From contig NW_025064908.1 in NCBI RefSeq assembly GCF_019112545.1, positions 314,515 to 378,514 on the forward strand: DNA of 64,000 nucleotides, read 5' to 3'. Shown one piece after another: positions 1 through 10,284 of this stretch. Both the position numbers and the translations under genes were made by a program. Within the stretch, counting starts at the first letter, position 1, and every line of letters begins with the position of its first letter. The DNA is from Guyanagaster necrorhizus (taxonomy: Eukaryota > Basidiomycota > Agaricomycetes > Agaricales > Physalacriaceae). A model generated the notes under the pieces. That model was not told where the DNA came from. It worked only from the letters and a program-made list of their open reading frames with translations, and did no database searches.

Positions 1-1072
1 CCGCCAGGATGCCTCGGTAGCGTACGTCCGATTGCGATACAAGCGAAATGGGTTTTCTGTAGCAGCAAAAACTGAGTATATGTGAGAGCAACAGCAAAAA
101 CAAGGCAGCCGCACCCAATGTAACTGGCCATGGTGGAATGAGAAAGAAATGTAAATGGATATGTCGCTTTGTTTGTTTGACACCGAGGGCGGGAACCAAC
201 ACCACCGCTTTGGGAATAAATTGCCAATTTAGGACATAACATCTGCGGCCTTAGCTCTCCTGTTTTTCTCCGAGTTTCTAGATCAATGATCCGGATGAAG
301 ATAAGTTTTTTCAATAGATTTAGGTAATTCGGAATTTGGAAATCGGAAGTCCCTGTGTCGGGCGATTATCGATAAATTGTTCACGAATCACGCCTCTCGC
401 GCATCAGGAATGATATCTAGTTCGTATGTACCTATATTCCAAAACGTTAGAGAATTTTTAGACGCGCTGCTCGGATGGTGGACAATGGACAATGTTCGAG
501 TCGACTGTTTGATGCAGGACCTGGCGCTTGCTACCTAGTAGACGGCAGCTTTGAAGTGTCGCACAACGCCCACACCCCATAGCAGGAAGAATTTTTCTCA
601 CCGTGTCATGCTAAATATTGCCCAAATTTGATGATCGCAACGAGAAGGAATGTTCCACTCGTATTCCGACGTCCATAGGCCGGATCGGCAAACGCAACCA
701 AGGCGCTCCAAGATTTCTCGATAACGATTTTGGAGCTGGTCGTGGCCTTTGCACGACTTCCAACAGAGAGCTCGCGGTCGGTATGTATGTTGTACTAAGA
801 TTAAAACCATCTGTATAATAACTAATTAAACAGCTATAGTAAATGTACAAGTGACATTCGTAGGTTTGCAGAATTACACGGCGCAGGCCGGGTGAAGATA
901 ATGTAGTCATGCATGAGTGATTCGTGAGAGACATCAAAAATGTAAATATTGTTCCCCCACTGCCTGTTCTTGCTTGGAGGAACCGGAAGTCTCGAGAGGC
1001 CAGGAATGAGGGCGAAACATGCTTGTCGGAAAGCATATGATGGCATGAGATGAAAAGCCGAGGCTGATGGCA
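1..1072. other. Left edge, no gene recognised
   Basis: Host-like sequence with normal CpG content downstream of the metacaspase stop codon. Only short overlapping reading frames on both strands are present, and none carries a motif I recognise. It may hold the 3' UTR of the metacaspase and the edge of an unseen neighbour. Confidence 0.4.
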
Positions 1073-2929
1073 CTAATCCACGGGTTCTTGTAACACAAAA
1101 GACTTCTTCATGTGCTACGAGCAAAGGGAGATGAAAACGTCACAAAATATACTGAAATAGGAAACGTACCAAAGGAGATAGACTCGAGAACTGGGGAGTG
1201 AAGTGAGATATATTTCAACGAAACCGTACGGCCAAACAAATACCTGTGGGTTTTGTGATGCCCTCTTGAACAAACCCCTTACATGGTTTCGGATGACAGA
1301 ATCAACGCTTTGACTAAAAGACATTTTCCTCAGATATTTTGATCCGCAATAAAACGAGAACGCAACCGCCCACCTGACGCTTCGATAGAGGTCCTTCAAA
1401 ATCGGATGTGGTTCTTTCTCTGTACTAATTCAGTAAAATTGTTGATCAGCGTAACGGCAGTGGCGCCTTACTCAGCGTCGCAACTAGCGCCTAGACCACC
1501 CAAATGTGAGCTCACACGTAAACGACGGCAACAAACATCAAAGATTTACCCTCGTCAGCGATCCACCATGTTCGTTCCCAAACGCTGACTGTGAGTCTTT
1601 GCACGCGGAGATACAAAGCTTACAAGTCATCATCAGAAAAAAAAAATACAAACGGATCTAACTGGGAGTGACGTACCACATTTCCTCCATCTGTGCGCCT
1701 TGTCCGAGTACAGTACCCATCGCAAGTACTTGAAGAGGATCGTTTCTCCCTCCGATTACCGACGGACATTGACATAAACACTTTCTCGAACGCTAACATT
1801 GTCCAAGGCTCAGCAAATGCTTGCGCGGTTTCACCAGGTTCCGGGAAGGCCTCTTTGACTGAGCTCGTTATCAATACCGATATCTGATACATTTCAGTAA
1901 GATCGCACCTCTCCTGCACAGACCACGATCTAAATGGGCGGTTAATTTTCGCAAGTCTGAAGGGTTAGAATCAAACATACATGTGCTCTTGAGGTTGTAC
2001 GCCCTGTTACATCGGTGGTGGCAGAGATCTAAAATGTTACCTCACATAAGGAATGGTGTCAGGGATGCAATGACAGGAAGCTATCCGTACCCAAAACAGT
2101 ACCGCTATGACAGCAATCAAAGACAGCCTTGTAGTAAGAAATATCAACGCCAGTTGGTGACACTGAGTACGAATGACTCACCGTTAGCCTTGCTTTGGGA
2201 ACTGTCGCGATGGGATCAACAAGAATACGCTTCAGATCCTGTTGATAGTTAAGAATGGAAGTCGGTAACACTAAAAAACTCGAACACTGACGTCACCCCT
2301 CATAAGATTATCATGGATATAAGCGCTGGGTCCTTCGTGTACAGCATCCATTGGTACCAAGTCTGTTCGAGTCGAAATGGTGAGATGACATGAATTGAGT
2401 TTCAGAAGACCAACATTCATCTTTTTCGACTGAGTCGCCTTGTGCGTCGAGCTGCACGCAGTGTCCCGCGTCTGTTACCATACCATCAGAACGCACAGGA
2501 CACGTGAGGAACAAAGAAAGAAAAAAACTAACACAGGATGAAATACCCCCCCCCGGGTGATGGGTCCTGGACGAGCGCTTGCAGTTCACGTACCTGTGAA
2601 GATGGAAATTCGGCAAAGCAAAATTGTGAGCACCTCTTGTGCCGTACCATATTAATCCTCGTGGGTTTCATATCATCCTCTGTGCCAGGTTCATCGACCA
2701 GGATCGTGATGTCCTTCCTCTGGAAGTGATATTTCGCTGAAGTAATTACTGAGCCGAACAAGAGAGAAGCTGAGAAGAAAGGCATACTCATCAGTAATTC
2801 CATAGTATTCTCAACATCTGAATGCGTTCCACTAAGTCGCGCGTTAATGGGTCCATGTCCGTACTCAATTCCGATGAGGAGGGCTCGTCGAGTTGGAGAA
2901 GAAGACGCGTCGCTGACTGTGGAAAGCAT
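1073..2929 (-). CDS. Metacaspase (caspase-like cysteine peptidase, family C14), many short introns
   Basis: Predicted metacaspase, the fungal relative of caspases, cleaving after Arg/Lys and tied to stress and cell death. The start at 2929 opens directly into RRALLIGIEY and LSGTHSDVENTMELL, the first strand and helix of the fold. Splicing out GT-AG introns of 50-60 nt (2737-2787, 2594-2647, 2472-2532) joins KYHFQRKDITILVDEP, PTRINMVRELQALVQDPSPG and FILYAGHCVQLD; the His is the catalytic one. Later exons give DEYLVPMDA, DLKRILVDPI and AVFDCCHSGTVLD, with the catalytic Cys near 2110. A C-terminal CKDSQSAFG block and a final NPQ/FSSLSPL motif lead to a stop at 1073-1075. Oddity: GHC replaces the usual GHG after the catalytic His. 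Around 1440 the KNPHP segment needs either another splice or a 1-nt shift, and the middle (about 1650-2000) was not resolved, so I cannot say whether the gene is intact there. The family call is firm; exact exon ends are less so. Confidence 0.82.
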
Positions 2930-5117
2930 GATTTATTTAGGTCGACTCGATGTTGGGAAAAATATAAGTTATGGAGGGGGGTCCCGCTTTGGTATGGTCC
3001 TGGGGCGGAGGAGGAAACAATGTCGAGCGTGACCATTTATATCGAAAGTCGGGATCTGTGGGGCAATCGCGCATTGCCAATACAGTGGATAGCTCTGGAA
3101 GGAAGGTGAAACCGGACAATTGTAAAGTTACGGGTAGTGCGACCGACGCGCATCATGGGCTATATGGTACTTACGTCGGTAGGGTGATTAAAGATAAAAC
3201 AGAAAGAGAGCACACGGATAAGAGGCGGATCAAGATGTAGATCATCAGTAGATCTTGTCCCATGTAAGGGTAAGGGATATGACCCAGCGTCGGCTATCCA
3301 TCCTCGATAACTGGTCAGTCATCCGTTGTCTAGTTTGCAAACCGTAGATGAAATGATTCTCGGTTCTTTGAATTCTTGCCCATCAGCTTCGATTGACGAA
3401 GGTGTGCGACAAGACTCTGAGACGATCTGATCTTATCATCGACATAGACCCCGAAGCATCGTTATGTGCGCTCCAGAACAATTAAACTGTTCACAGATGC
3501 TGATGAGTCGACACCGTGCCTATGTGTATGGTTGGCGACCCAAGTTCCCGAGACAGCCGTATATTTGGTTGCAAAGAAAGCAAAACAACTACTCAGAGGC
3601 GCCTTGTATAATGCCTTAGTCGAACATCTGCATCAACACGAAACCTAGTGGCCAGTGCAGTGAGATGCCGCAACAGTAGATGGGCTCACAACTTAAAACG
3701 AGTAAACCAAGTGATCCTGTATAAGTAATCGTCAATTCTACTTGAAAACGAGGGCAGCGGAAATCTAACCTACATCCACTTCGTCCGCGGAGTATTCCAC
3801 GGTAGCAGTAATACGTTCTTCTAAAGAGAATACGTGGTCACTGTATATTTGTAGCCTCAAGCCACGGTACCATTGAGGAATAACTCTAAGAATCATCAGC
3901 AAGTCGGAAAATTCAAGATCCAGAAAGGCAATTGTTGCCAGAGTCAGTGCCGTATTAATCAAACCAAGAACACTGGCACTGCAGTCATTCGGTCCACAGT
4001 AGTATCACAAATTTGAAATCGATGCAACCGTCGAAATTGAGTGTCTTGATACATGGTAGCTGCTGTGAACAAACAACTTCCTCGTCCAGGAGAACGCGGC
4101 GATGCCTGAGATTGAGCCGTGAGCTCGTTGAATAATTTTGAACCCTGCCCTGAAGCACACGTGATCTTGACGCGTCTGACCGACTGGCAATATCAGTCTG
4201 GGATTTCCACTGTATCCACCGTTCCTGACGCTCGAGACGCAATGGTAACTGACTGCAGGCTACCAATTTCACCCGAACTTGGTCCACTTGGCTATCTATA
4301 CCTGAAACAGAACATTGTTAGCTCCGCAGAATGATGTTTGCACCGGCGCTGGACCATGACCGTGACTATTGGCCTGTATTGAACCCGATAGCTGCTGAGC
4401 ACCATTACCAGCCCTGCCTCTACAATTTCTAAGCTCGCATTTTAATGTCTATCCCGTTTGATTGCCTAAGTTGCTGATCTTATTATTTCCAGTGAAGAAT
4501 TTGCGGTGACTTAAGTATCCTTGCGCTTATTTCCTGGATCATGGTGTGTGAGAGCAGAAAGTGGCCTTTTACCATTAGAATGTTTCTCGCGGCCCACGTC
4601 ATGGCGACAAACGTGCACTGTTGAACTGTTGCCTTGTGATCACCCTCGAAATGCGATTCATTAATGCAGAGCAGTTTCATCGAGGAGACGGTCGCAGGTC
4701 ACGGTTGATTTAGTGGAGGATCATGATGTCGACAACGACGATAGCGGGACAAGGATGCCCGAGAGCCTGCAAATAGTAGGATGTTGCCCGGCCCCCCGTA
4801 CGAACCATCTCGTTTCATGAGACATTCCTAAGCAGCGTCGCAATACATCAACAATGCAATAAAAATGCATATAGTGATGATACTGTTGGATGACGATTTG
4901 AAACCGTGCGGGCGGCTTTCAGGAGAAGAGGGAACAGCAGGAAGCGCCTCACAGCCAGTCTTTTTGATCATTGTCGAAGCGAACGATCATAGATGTAATA
5001 TCTCAAAGATTGCACTCTTGCTGTTCGTCGGCGTTATCAAAGTCATTTGTATACGATGAGCTGCTACGTACCTAGCATGCCCAATCCGAATCCAATACTG
5101 CAGAATCGCCCCAACGT
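2930..5117. other. Intergenic stretch with weak open frames, no firm gene
   Basis: CpG-normal host DNA between the metacaspase and the dehydrogenase. A minus-strand frame at 3765-3962 and another at 3985-4287 contain hydrophobic, leucine-rich stretches that could be exons of an eroded F-box/LRR-like protein, but there is no diagnostic motif and I found no convincing splice joining them. I would not annotate a product here. Confidence 0.3.
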
Positions 5118-6060
5118 TCATGCACACCGAGTAACCTTCACTGAATGATCCCAAACAGCCTTCTTTTGCTCCTCTGTAAAAAGGTACCCCTTCATCCCAA
5201 GGTCATCTCCCTTCGCGCCCAGACGAAAAATGCCTTTTTCACCATCAAAGAGCGCAAATAGCATATATTCTGCGGACTCCTCGGGGGAGATGGCTTTCAA
5301 CCAAACGAACAAGCTGATCAACGGAGATAAAAGACGTAAAGCCCAGTGTGCCGGCTGCGTCTTGACAAATCCAGGGTGGATATGCGTGAACGAGATTTCG
5401 GGATTGCGTTTCGTGAATTTCTGAGAGTGATATAAGGGAAGCGGAATGTTGGGAAAGAAACAAGACAGACCCCTACCATGATATCGTTGTACGGGCCACT
5501 CACCAATGTAGCGCTGTATGCCGTGTACGAGTGTTTCAGTCTCAAATCGTTGACATCAATAGGGCGCCCCATTCCAGACGCCGAGATCGACATGACACTC
5601 GCATCTTCTCCGGCATCCTTCGCGTTCCTCAACAGGCAAAAGCTCATATGTATACTTGAACCGCGGATAATACCGCAGTCCTAGCACCTTGTCAATCCCT
5701 TCCTCTGTATCCTGACCAAAAATCTGCGAACCCAGCACGACATAACGAGGTAGTTGATCTTCGCATGGCGTGTGGAGAGATCCGTTGCCGTATCTTTGAT
5801 GTTTTCCATCAATTCGGCATTGCAGAATACGAATTCTCGGAGCACGGGGTTACCATCTGTTGGTGTGGTGGTGGGGAGGGAAGCCAAGGTCTTCTCTGCT
5901 GATGCGCGATTGCGGATAATGATGACAAGGTGGATCTTCCCTCCAGTATAGTGGGCCATTCCTCCCCTATACCAGATGTTCCTCCCACAAAAACCGCCGC
6001 AGGAATGTAGGAAGAGGAGAACTTGGAATTGGGCGCTTTGGCCGTAGCGAGATCAGGCAT
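5118..6060 (-). pseudogene. Short-chain dehydrogenase/reductase with three 1-nt frameshifts
   Basis: Decayed NAD(P)-dependent SDR oxidoreductase of a type common in basidiomycetes. The start at 6060 gives MPDLATAKAPNSKFSSSYIP, then the dinucleotide-binding motif GGTSGIG. The frame then breaks: near 5955 into GMAHYTGGKIHLVIIIRNRA, near 5735 into GSQIFGQDTEEGIDKVLGLR, and near 5640 into LLRNAKDAGEDASVMSIS. All three look like single-base losses, because the flanking protein segments join directly and there is no room for an intron. A normal GT-AG intron near 5422-5480 joins YNDIMV to KFTKRNPEISFTHIHPGFV. The last exon continues through EESAEYMLFALFDGEKG to the stop at 5118. The Tyr-x-x-x-Lys active-site pair cannot be placed cleanly. 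The gene ends about 90 bp from the transposon block. Sequencing error is an alternative, but three errors within 330 nt seems unlikely. Confidence 0.8.
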
Positions 6061-6150
6061 GTTGGATTGTGCAGGACAGTCGAAGTATTATATACTCCTT
6101 CATGACGAAGTTCAACAGCATAAAGTCAGTTGGTGCAAGCTTGACATTTA

Positions 6151-6358
6151 TGTTGTAAGTAGAGAGCAGAGTAATGTACAGAGGATTAGAATTAGCCTCT
6201 CAGGAGAGAGATGTTCTACTTAAATACATTTTGTATTACTTCAAGATCTTTCTACGAGATACTAAATAAGTCCGGATCACGATCCAAGTCAGCTGCTGCT
6301 GACTGGCATCGTATCTTTGAGTATGTTCTTGTACTCACTCAGGATTGCTATCCCAACA
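6151..6358 (-). repeat. Copia 3' LTR (left copy)
   Basis: 208 bp, TGTTG...CAACA, preceded by ATTTA. It differs from the right copy by about 14 transitions plus a small indel near the AGGAGAGAG tract. It keeps CpGs (ctaCGaga, tcCGgatcaCGatc, atCGta) that are TpG or CpA in the right copy. Confidence 0.93.
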
Positions 6359-6362
6359 CTCC

Positions 6363-8249
6363 CCCTCAATTCTGAGTTCCTAGAATACCTGCAGATAAAT
6401 ACTCATGTAATGGTCTTGGTAGGCCTTTAGTGAATATATCCATTAAGTTCTCTTCTGATGTGCAGTGCTGAACTTTGACTTTGTTTGAAGCCATGCACTC
6501 ACAAATGAAGTGGTGCCATATGTCTATATGCTTCAATTGTGCATGGAATATAGGGTTCTTGGCAAATTTGATTGCTGATTGGTTGTCGACGAAAATAGTC
6601 ATTGCTTCATAAGGTGGCAATCCTAATTTGGTTAAGAGTGCTCATAGCCAAATTACTTCCTGGGTTGTATGTGTGAGGGCCATATATTCTGCTTCCATAG
6701 TGGATAAGGCTATGGTGGCCTGTTTCTTTGAACTCCAAGTAACAGCTCCCCCTGCATAGATACAGACATAACCAGATGTTGATCTTCTATCTGTTCTGTC
6801 TTCTCTCCAGTCTGAGTCTGAATAAGGTATCAGCTCATCCATAGTCTCTCCATATGTGATTCTGAAGTCTAGAATTCCTTTCAGATAGCAGAAAACTCAC
6901 TTCAAGGCTGTGACATGCTCAGCAGCTGGATTCTGCATGTACTTGCTTAATTCAGTGACAGCATGTGCAATGTCGGGCTGGGATCCATTGGCCGCATACA
7001 TTAGTGATCTGACACCAGTATGGTAATATTGCTTGGTGGCTGTGTCAATGCCTTGTGGGTCTTCTGTTGGAATTTTCTCTAGCCATACATTCAGGTCCAT
7101 AGGCATTTTGACTGGTTTGCAGTCATTCATGCCCATTCACTCAAGTACTTTGAGAATATATGCCTTCTGAGATAGAGTGATAGTGCTCTTGTCCCAATTC
7201 CTGTCTATCTTCATGCCCAATATATATTGAATCTCCCTCATGTCTGTGACATTTAGCTCCTTCTTAAGCTCTTCTTTTATTTTAGACATGGTTTCATCAT
7301 CTGGGGCAAGCAATGTCATGTCATTGACATGTACAGCTGCAATTATGGGATCAGAACTCATTTGTCTGATGTACACACATTGATCACTGATCAATCTGGT
7401 GTATCCAAGTCTCAAAAATGTAGTATTTAATTTGTCATTCCAAACTTGGCTAGATTGCTTGGGTCCATACAACATTAATTTGAGGTGTGTCATTTTTCCA
7501 CTCCTATCTGAATATTCAGGTGGCTGTGCCATGTAAATGGATTCATTGAGTTTATCATTTAAGTAAGCTCCAACAATGTCCATTCCATGAATGATTTGGT
7601 TTCTTTGAGCAGCAATTGCCATGAGTAGGTGGAATGTGTCCAGCCTGACAACTGGTGCATATGTCTTGAAGAAATCAATGCCAGGTACCTGTGAAAATCC
7701 TTTTGCAACAAGTCTGGCCTTGTACCTGATGATTTTCCCATCACCATCTCTTTTCAATCTGTAAATCCACTTGCAATCCACAAGTGATCTGTCTTTGGGT
7801 AATTCTTCCAGCTGCCATGTGCCTAGAAAAGTCAATAGATTGTATTCTTCATCCATTGCTTTCTTTCAATGATGCCAGTCTGGCCTTGTCTTGGCTTCTT
7901 CAAGGCTTAATAGCTCATCACTGAGGTTGTCTGCAGTTTTCCCAATGCATGCATAGTCTATTGCAACATTTATGGCTTCCAAAGATGATTCTTCTGAGGT
8001 ATGCTGTTGTTCCAATGTTTTCACAGCTCATGCACTTGGATTATGAAGTGTCTGGTAACTCAGTTGAGTCTTTGATGTGATCCAGGCTGATTTGTCATGT
8101 AGCTCAATCATTTTCCCACACCATATTGAGAACTTTGATTTGATTAATGACACATCAGGGGCTATTTCCCCTTTTGGTTCAGCATTTTCAGCATCCATGG
8201 AATCATCTGAAATGCCATCATTTTCATTTGGAGTCTGCTTGACTTTGCT
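6363..8249 (-). pseudogene. Copia pol fragment: reverse transcriptase and RNase H
   Basis: Minus-strand remains of copia Pol. From 7856 downward: the RT start (WQLEELPKDRSLVDCKWIYR, YKARLVAKGFSQVPGIDF, TYAPVVRLDT), the palm region, then RNase H with KQATIALSTMEAEYMAL and FVDNQSAIKFAKNP, ending in GILGTQN just before the LTR. The catalytic YVDDM box is degraded to VHVNDM near 7310, so the enzyme would be dead. In-frame stops lie near 7137, 6897 and 6642, several at former Trp or Arg codons. The upstream linker (7860-8249) continues to the G1 insertion, and the missing N-terminal part resumes at 16297. Confidence 0.9.
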
Positions 8250-8254
8250 CTCTG
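8250..8254. other. G1 target-site duplication, left copy (CTCTG)
   Basis: CTCTG directly precedes the G1 5' LTR and is repeated at 16292-16296 after the 3' LTR. Five base pairs is normal for a gypsy integrase. Confidence 0.95.
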
Positions 8255-8665
8255 TGTTACGATTTTTCCTATTTTCCTTCCTTTTTACCCCTATTTATGC
8301 TTAGTCATAGCACGAGACATGCTTAGTAAGCACCGTCGACTGAAGACAATGACGCTCGACGATACACAATTACCCTTTTATGTACGACAACGATGCTCAA
8401 GGACAACGGGCACCATGGACACAGACCAATACAATTAGTAGTTATATTATTAGCATCACCTGTATGATATTTAAGACTAGCAGCTCTCGCTGGGATACCC
8501 CAGCTTCGAGCTAAAGTTTATTCACACCATTCTACCTCGAGTCTACTTCTGACCTTGAGTCACACCGTTCGGATATACATATAAGTGAACTCAGGTGATT
8601 CCTCGAAGTGCGAAGGAACATCTGTTTATCACGTGTATCAGTCCACGTGACGCTTGGGCTTAACA
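8255..8665 (+). repeat. G1 5' LTR
   Basis: 411 bp, TGTTACG...CTTAACA. It contains a TATA-like box (8468-8475) and the predicted RNA start near 8502. The differences from the 3' LTR are all C/T or A/G, mostly at CpG. Confidence 0.96.
8468..8514 (+). promoter_or_regulatory. G1 core promoter and predicted RNA 5' end
   Basis: TATTTAAG at 8468-8475 lies about 30 nt before AGCTTCGAGCTAA (8502-8514), which is the exact reverse complement of 8667-8679 just past the LTR. The spacing fits an RNA whose first bases fold back on the primer site. Confidence 0.65.
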
Positions 8666-8666
8666 A

Positions 8667-8679
8667 TTAGCTCGAAGCT
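8667..8679 (+). other. Self-priming primer-binding site of G1
   Basis: TTAGCTCGAAGCT starts one base after the LTR ends and is perfectly complementary over 13 nt to 8502-8514. I could not match it to a tRNA 3' end. Tf1/sushi-type chromoviruses are known to prime from their own 5' RNA end in this arrangement. Confidence 0.75.
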
Positions 8680-8721
8680 TTCATCTTCCCTTTCTCAAGC
8701 CCAATTGTGCTGAGAAACCGA

Positions 8722-10284
8722 ATGCCGCCAGTAACAACCGCAGACCTAAACCATGACTTCTTCGAGTTAATAGCTTCCATCATCGGAACATTACTCGGTC
8801 TCTTAGCCATCATCACCCTTTGCCGCGGACGACAGTCAGTAGCAGCTTGGATAGTCAGGCACTATCAGGCGTTCCAACACATCCAGCAAATTCTACGCAA
8901 TGTAACCCCCGATCTCCCCTTCCATGACATCCCCCCCTCCGCCAGAACGTCCTTCTTCCCACAAGGGGGACCCGTACCAGAAGCCAGGAATAGCAACCCG
9001 GATCAGAGGAGCCTTCACGAGGAGGAAGGACCAGAACACCCCTGATGACACATCAGAGACCGCCACCCTGCTCTCACAGGGTTCCGGAACCCGTGGATGA
9101 TGAACGTCGCTCAGGAGCCCGCCGAGGTCTCCAACTACGTCACTCCAGCAAGTTCCCCTGAGCATTCCGCCTCCCCAGTTTCCTCAGGGATTGGAAACTG
9201 TGCTCGGGACTCCCTTGATGCCGCTCGGATGGCTGCGGGACCCCGCGAAAGTCCCGACCCCGCCCAGAACCCCCCCGAGACCCCCACCGAGCCAAACTCC
9301 AGCTCCAGCCTGTCCGTCAGCAGGCTGGGGATCGACAATCCGCGAGGAAGGGACATTCATCCCGACTACGACAATGCGGACATTGCCATCTCCGCAGCAG
9401 GGGATCCGTATCGACACCTCCACGTGGGAAGTGAGCCCGAGACTGGAACCGCCAGCGAAAGGGGAAGAGCCGCTACAAGAAGGATCATACAAAGGATATT
9501 CCCGGAGTGGGACCTTAACGTCCCCTTCGACTACGATGAAGCAGTTAGGCAGCAGCAGCAGAATCAAGAGCGAGAGGAGGCAGTTAGGCGAACTCAGGAG
9601 GAGCTCGCCGACTACGTCCGAGAAGAAGCCCGAGAGCAGTATGAAGCCGCAGAATACGACCGACAAGGACGAGCGCAGAGAAGGAGAGAAGAGGTCGAAA
9701 GAATGGGTTCAGCCTCCTCTAGGGAGTATGAGCTCCGTACCGATTCCGGATCCCCTTTCAGGGAGCCCGACTCAGAGGACGACCCATGGACGGGACCTGC
9801 CAGTATCGTCAGCTGGGACGAGGCCATTAGGCGAGGAAGAACAGGAGAACCCCAGACCGTCGACCTCGAATACCCCGCCCGCACCGACACCATCTCGTCC
9901 GACGCCGACTCCGTCCTTGGAGCCTATGGGCTCCGAGTACCTGACAATGCCCACGTCTCCGACAGGGCTCTCCAGCGATTCCTGGGTAGCAGGGTTGCTC
10001 GACAATTTCTCAATCCCGAGTTCCAGCGACTCTTCAGCCGCTATAGCCGAGAACTGGAGGAGACGAGAGCGCACGGAGGAACACGCTACAGTCGGCTCAG
10101 GAGCCCTCCCATCGCCCGAACCAGTGACCGAGGAGACGACGGGCCTAGCACCCAAGTTAACGGAAGGGTCCCCGACGACCCTTCGTCCTCTCGTACCGTC
10201 CATTTACGACCAGCCCGTCAATTCCCTCCTCGTGGAAGGGGACAGCGGGGACGAGGGCGACGAGGAGGACGACGAGGACAGTGA
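8722..10284 (+). CDS. ORF-A of G1: unknown membrane/RG-rich protein overlapping gag (broken by TGA TGA)
   Basis: Begins at the first AUG after the predicted RNA start; I see no ATG in the roughly 220-nt leader. The frame has about 520 codons, interrupted by tandem TGA at 9043-9048. Visible parts: an N-terminal hydrophobic helix (FFELIASIIGTLLGLLAIIT) with a following basic/aromatic stretch; a Pro-rich segment; a charged middle (EEAVRRTQEELADYVREEAR) likely to be helical; a conserved GLRVPDNAHVSDRALQRFLG block; and an Arg/Gly-rich tail (RGRGQRGRGRRGGRRGQ) like RNA-binding RG boxes. From 8924 on it overlaps gag, which reads one base downstream. The same protein is seen in G2 and in eroded form in G4 and G3. 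I recognise no family; membrane anchoring plus RNA binding is inference. Confidence 0.72.
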
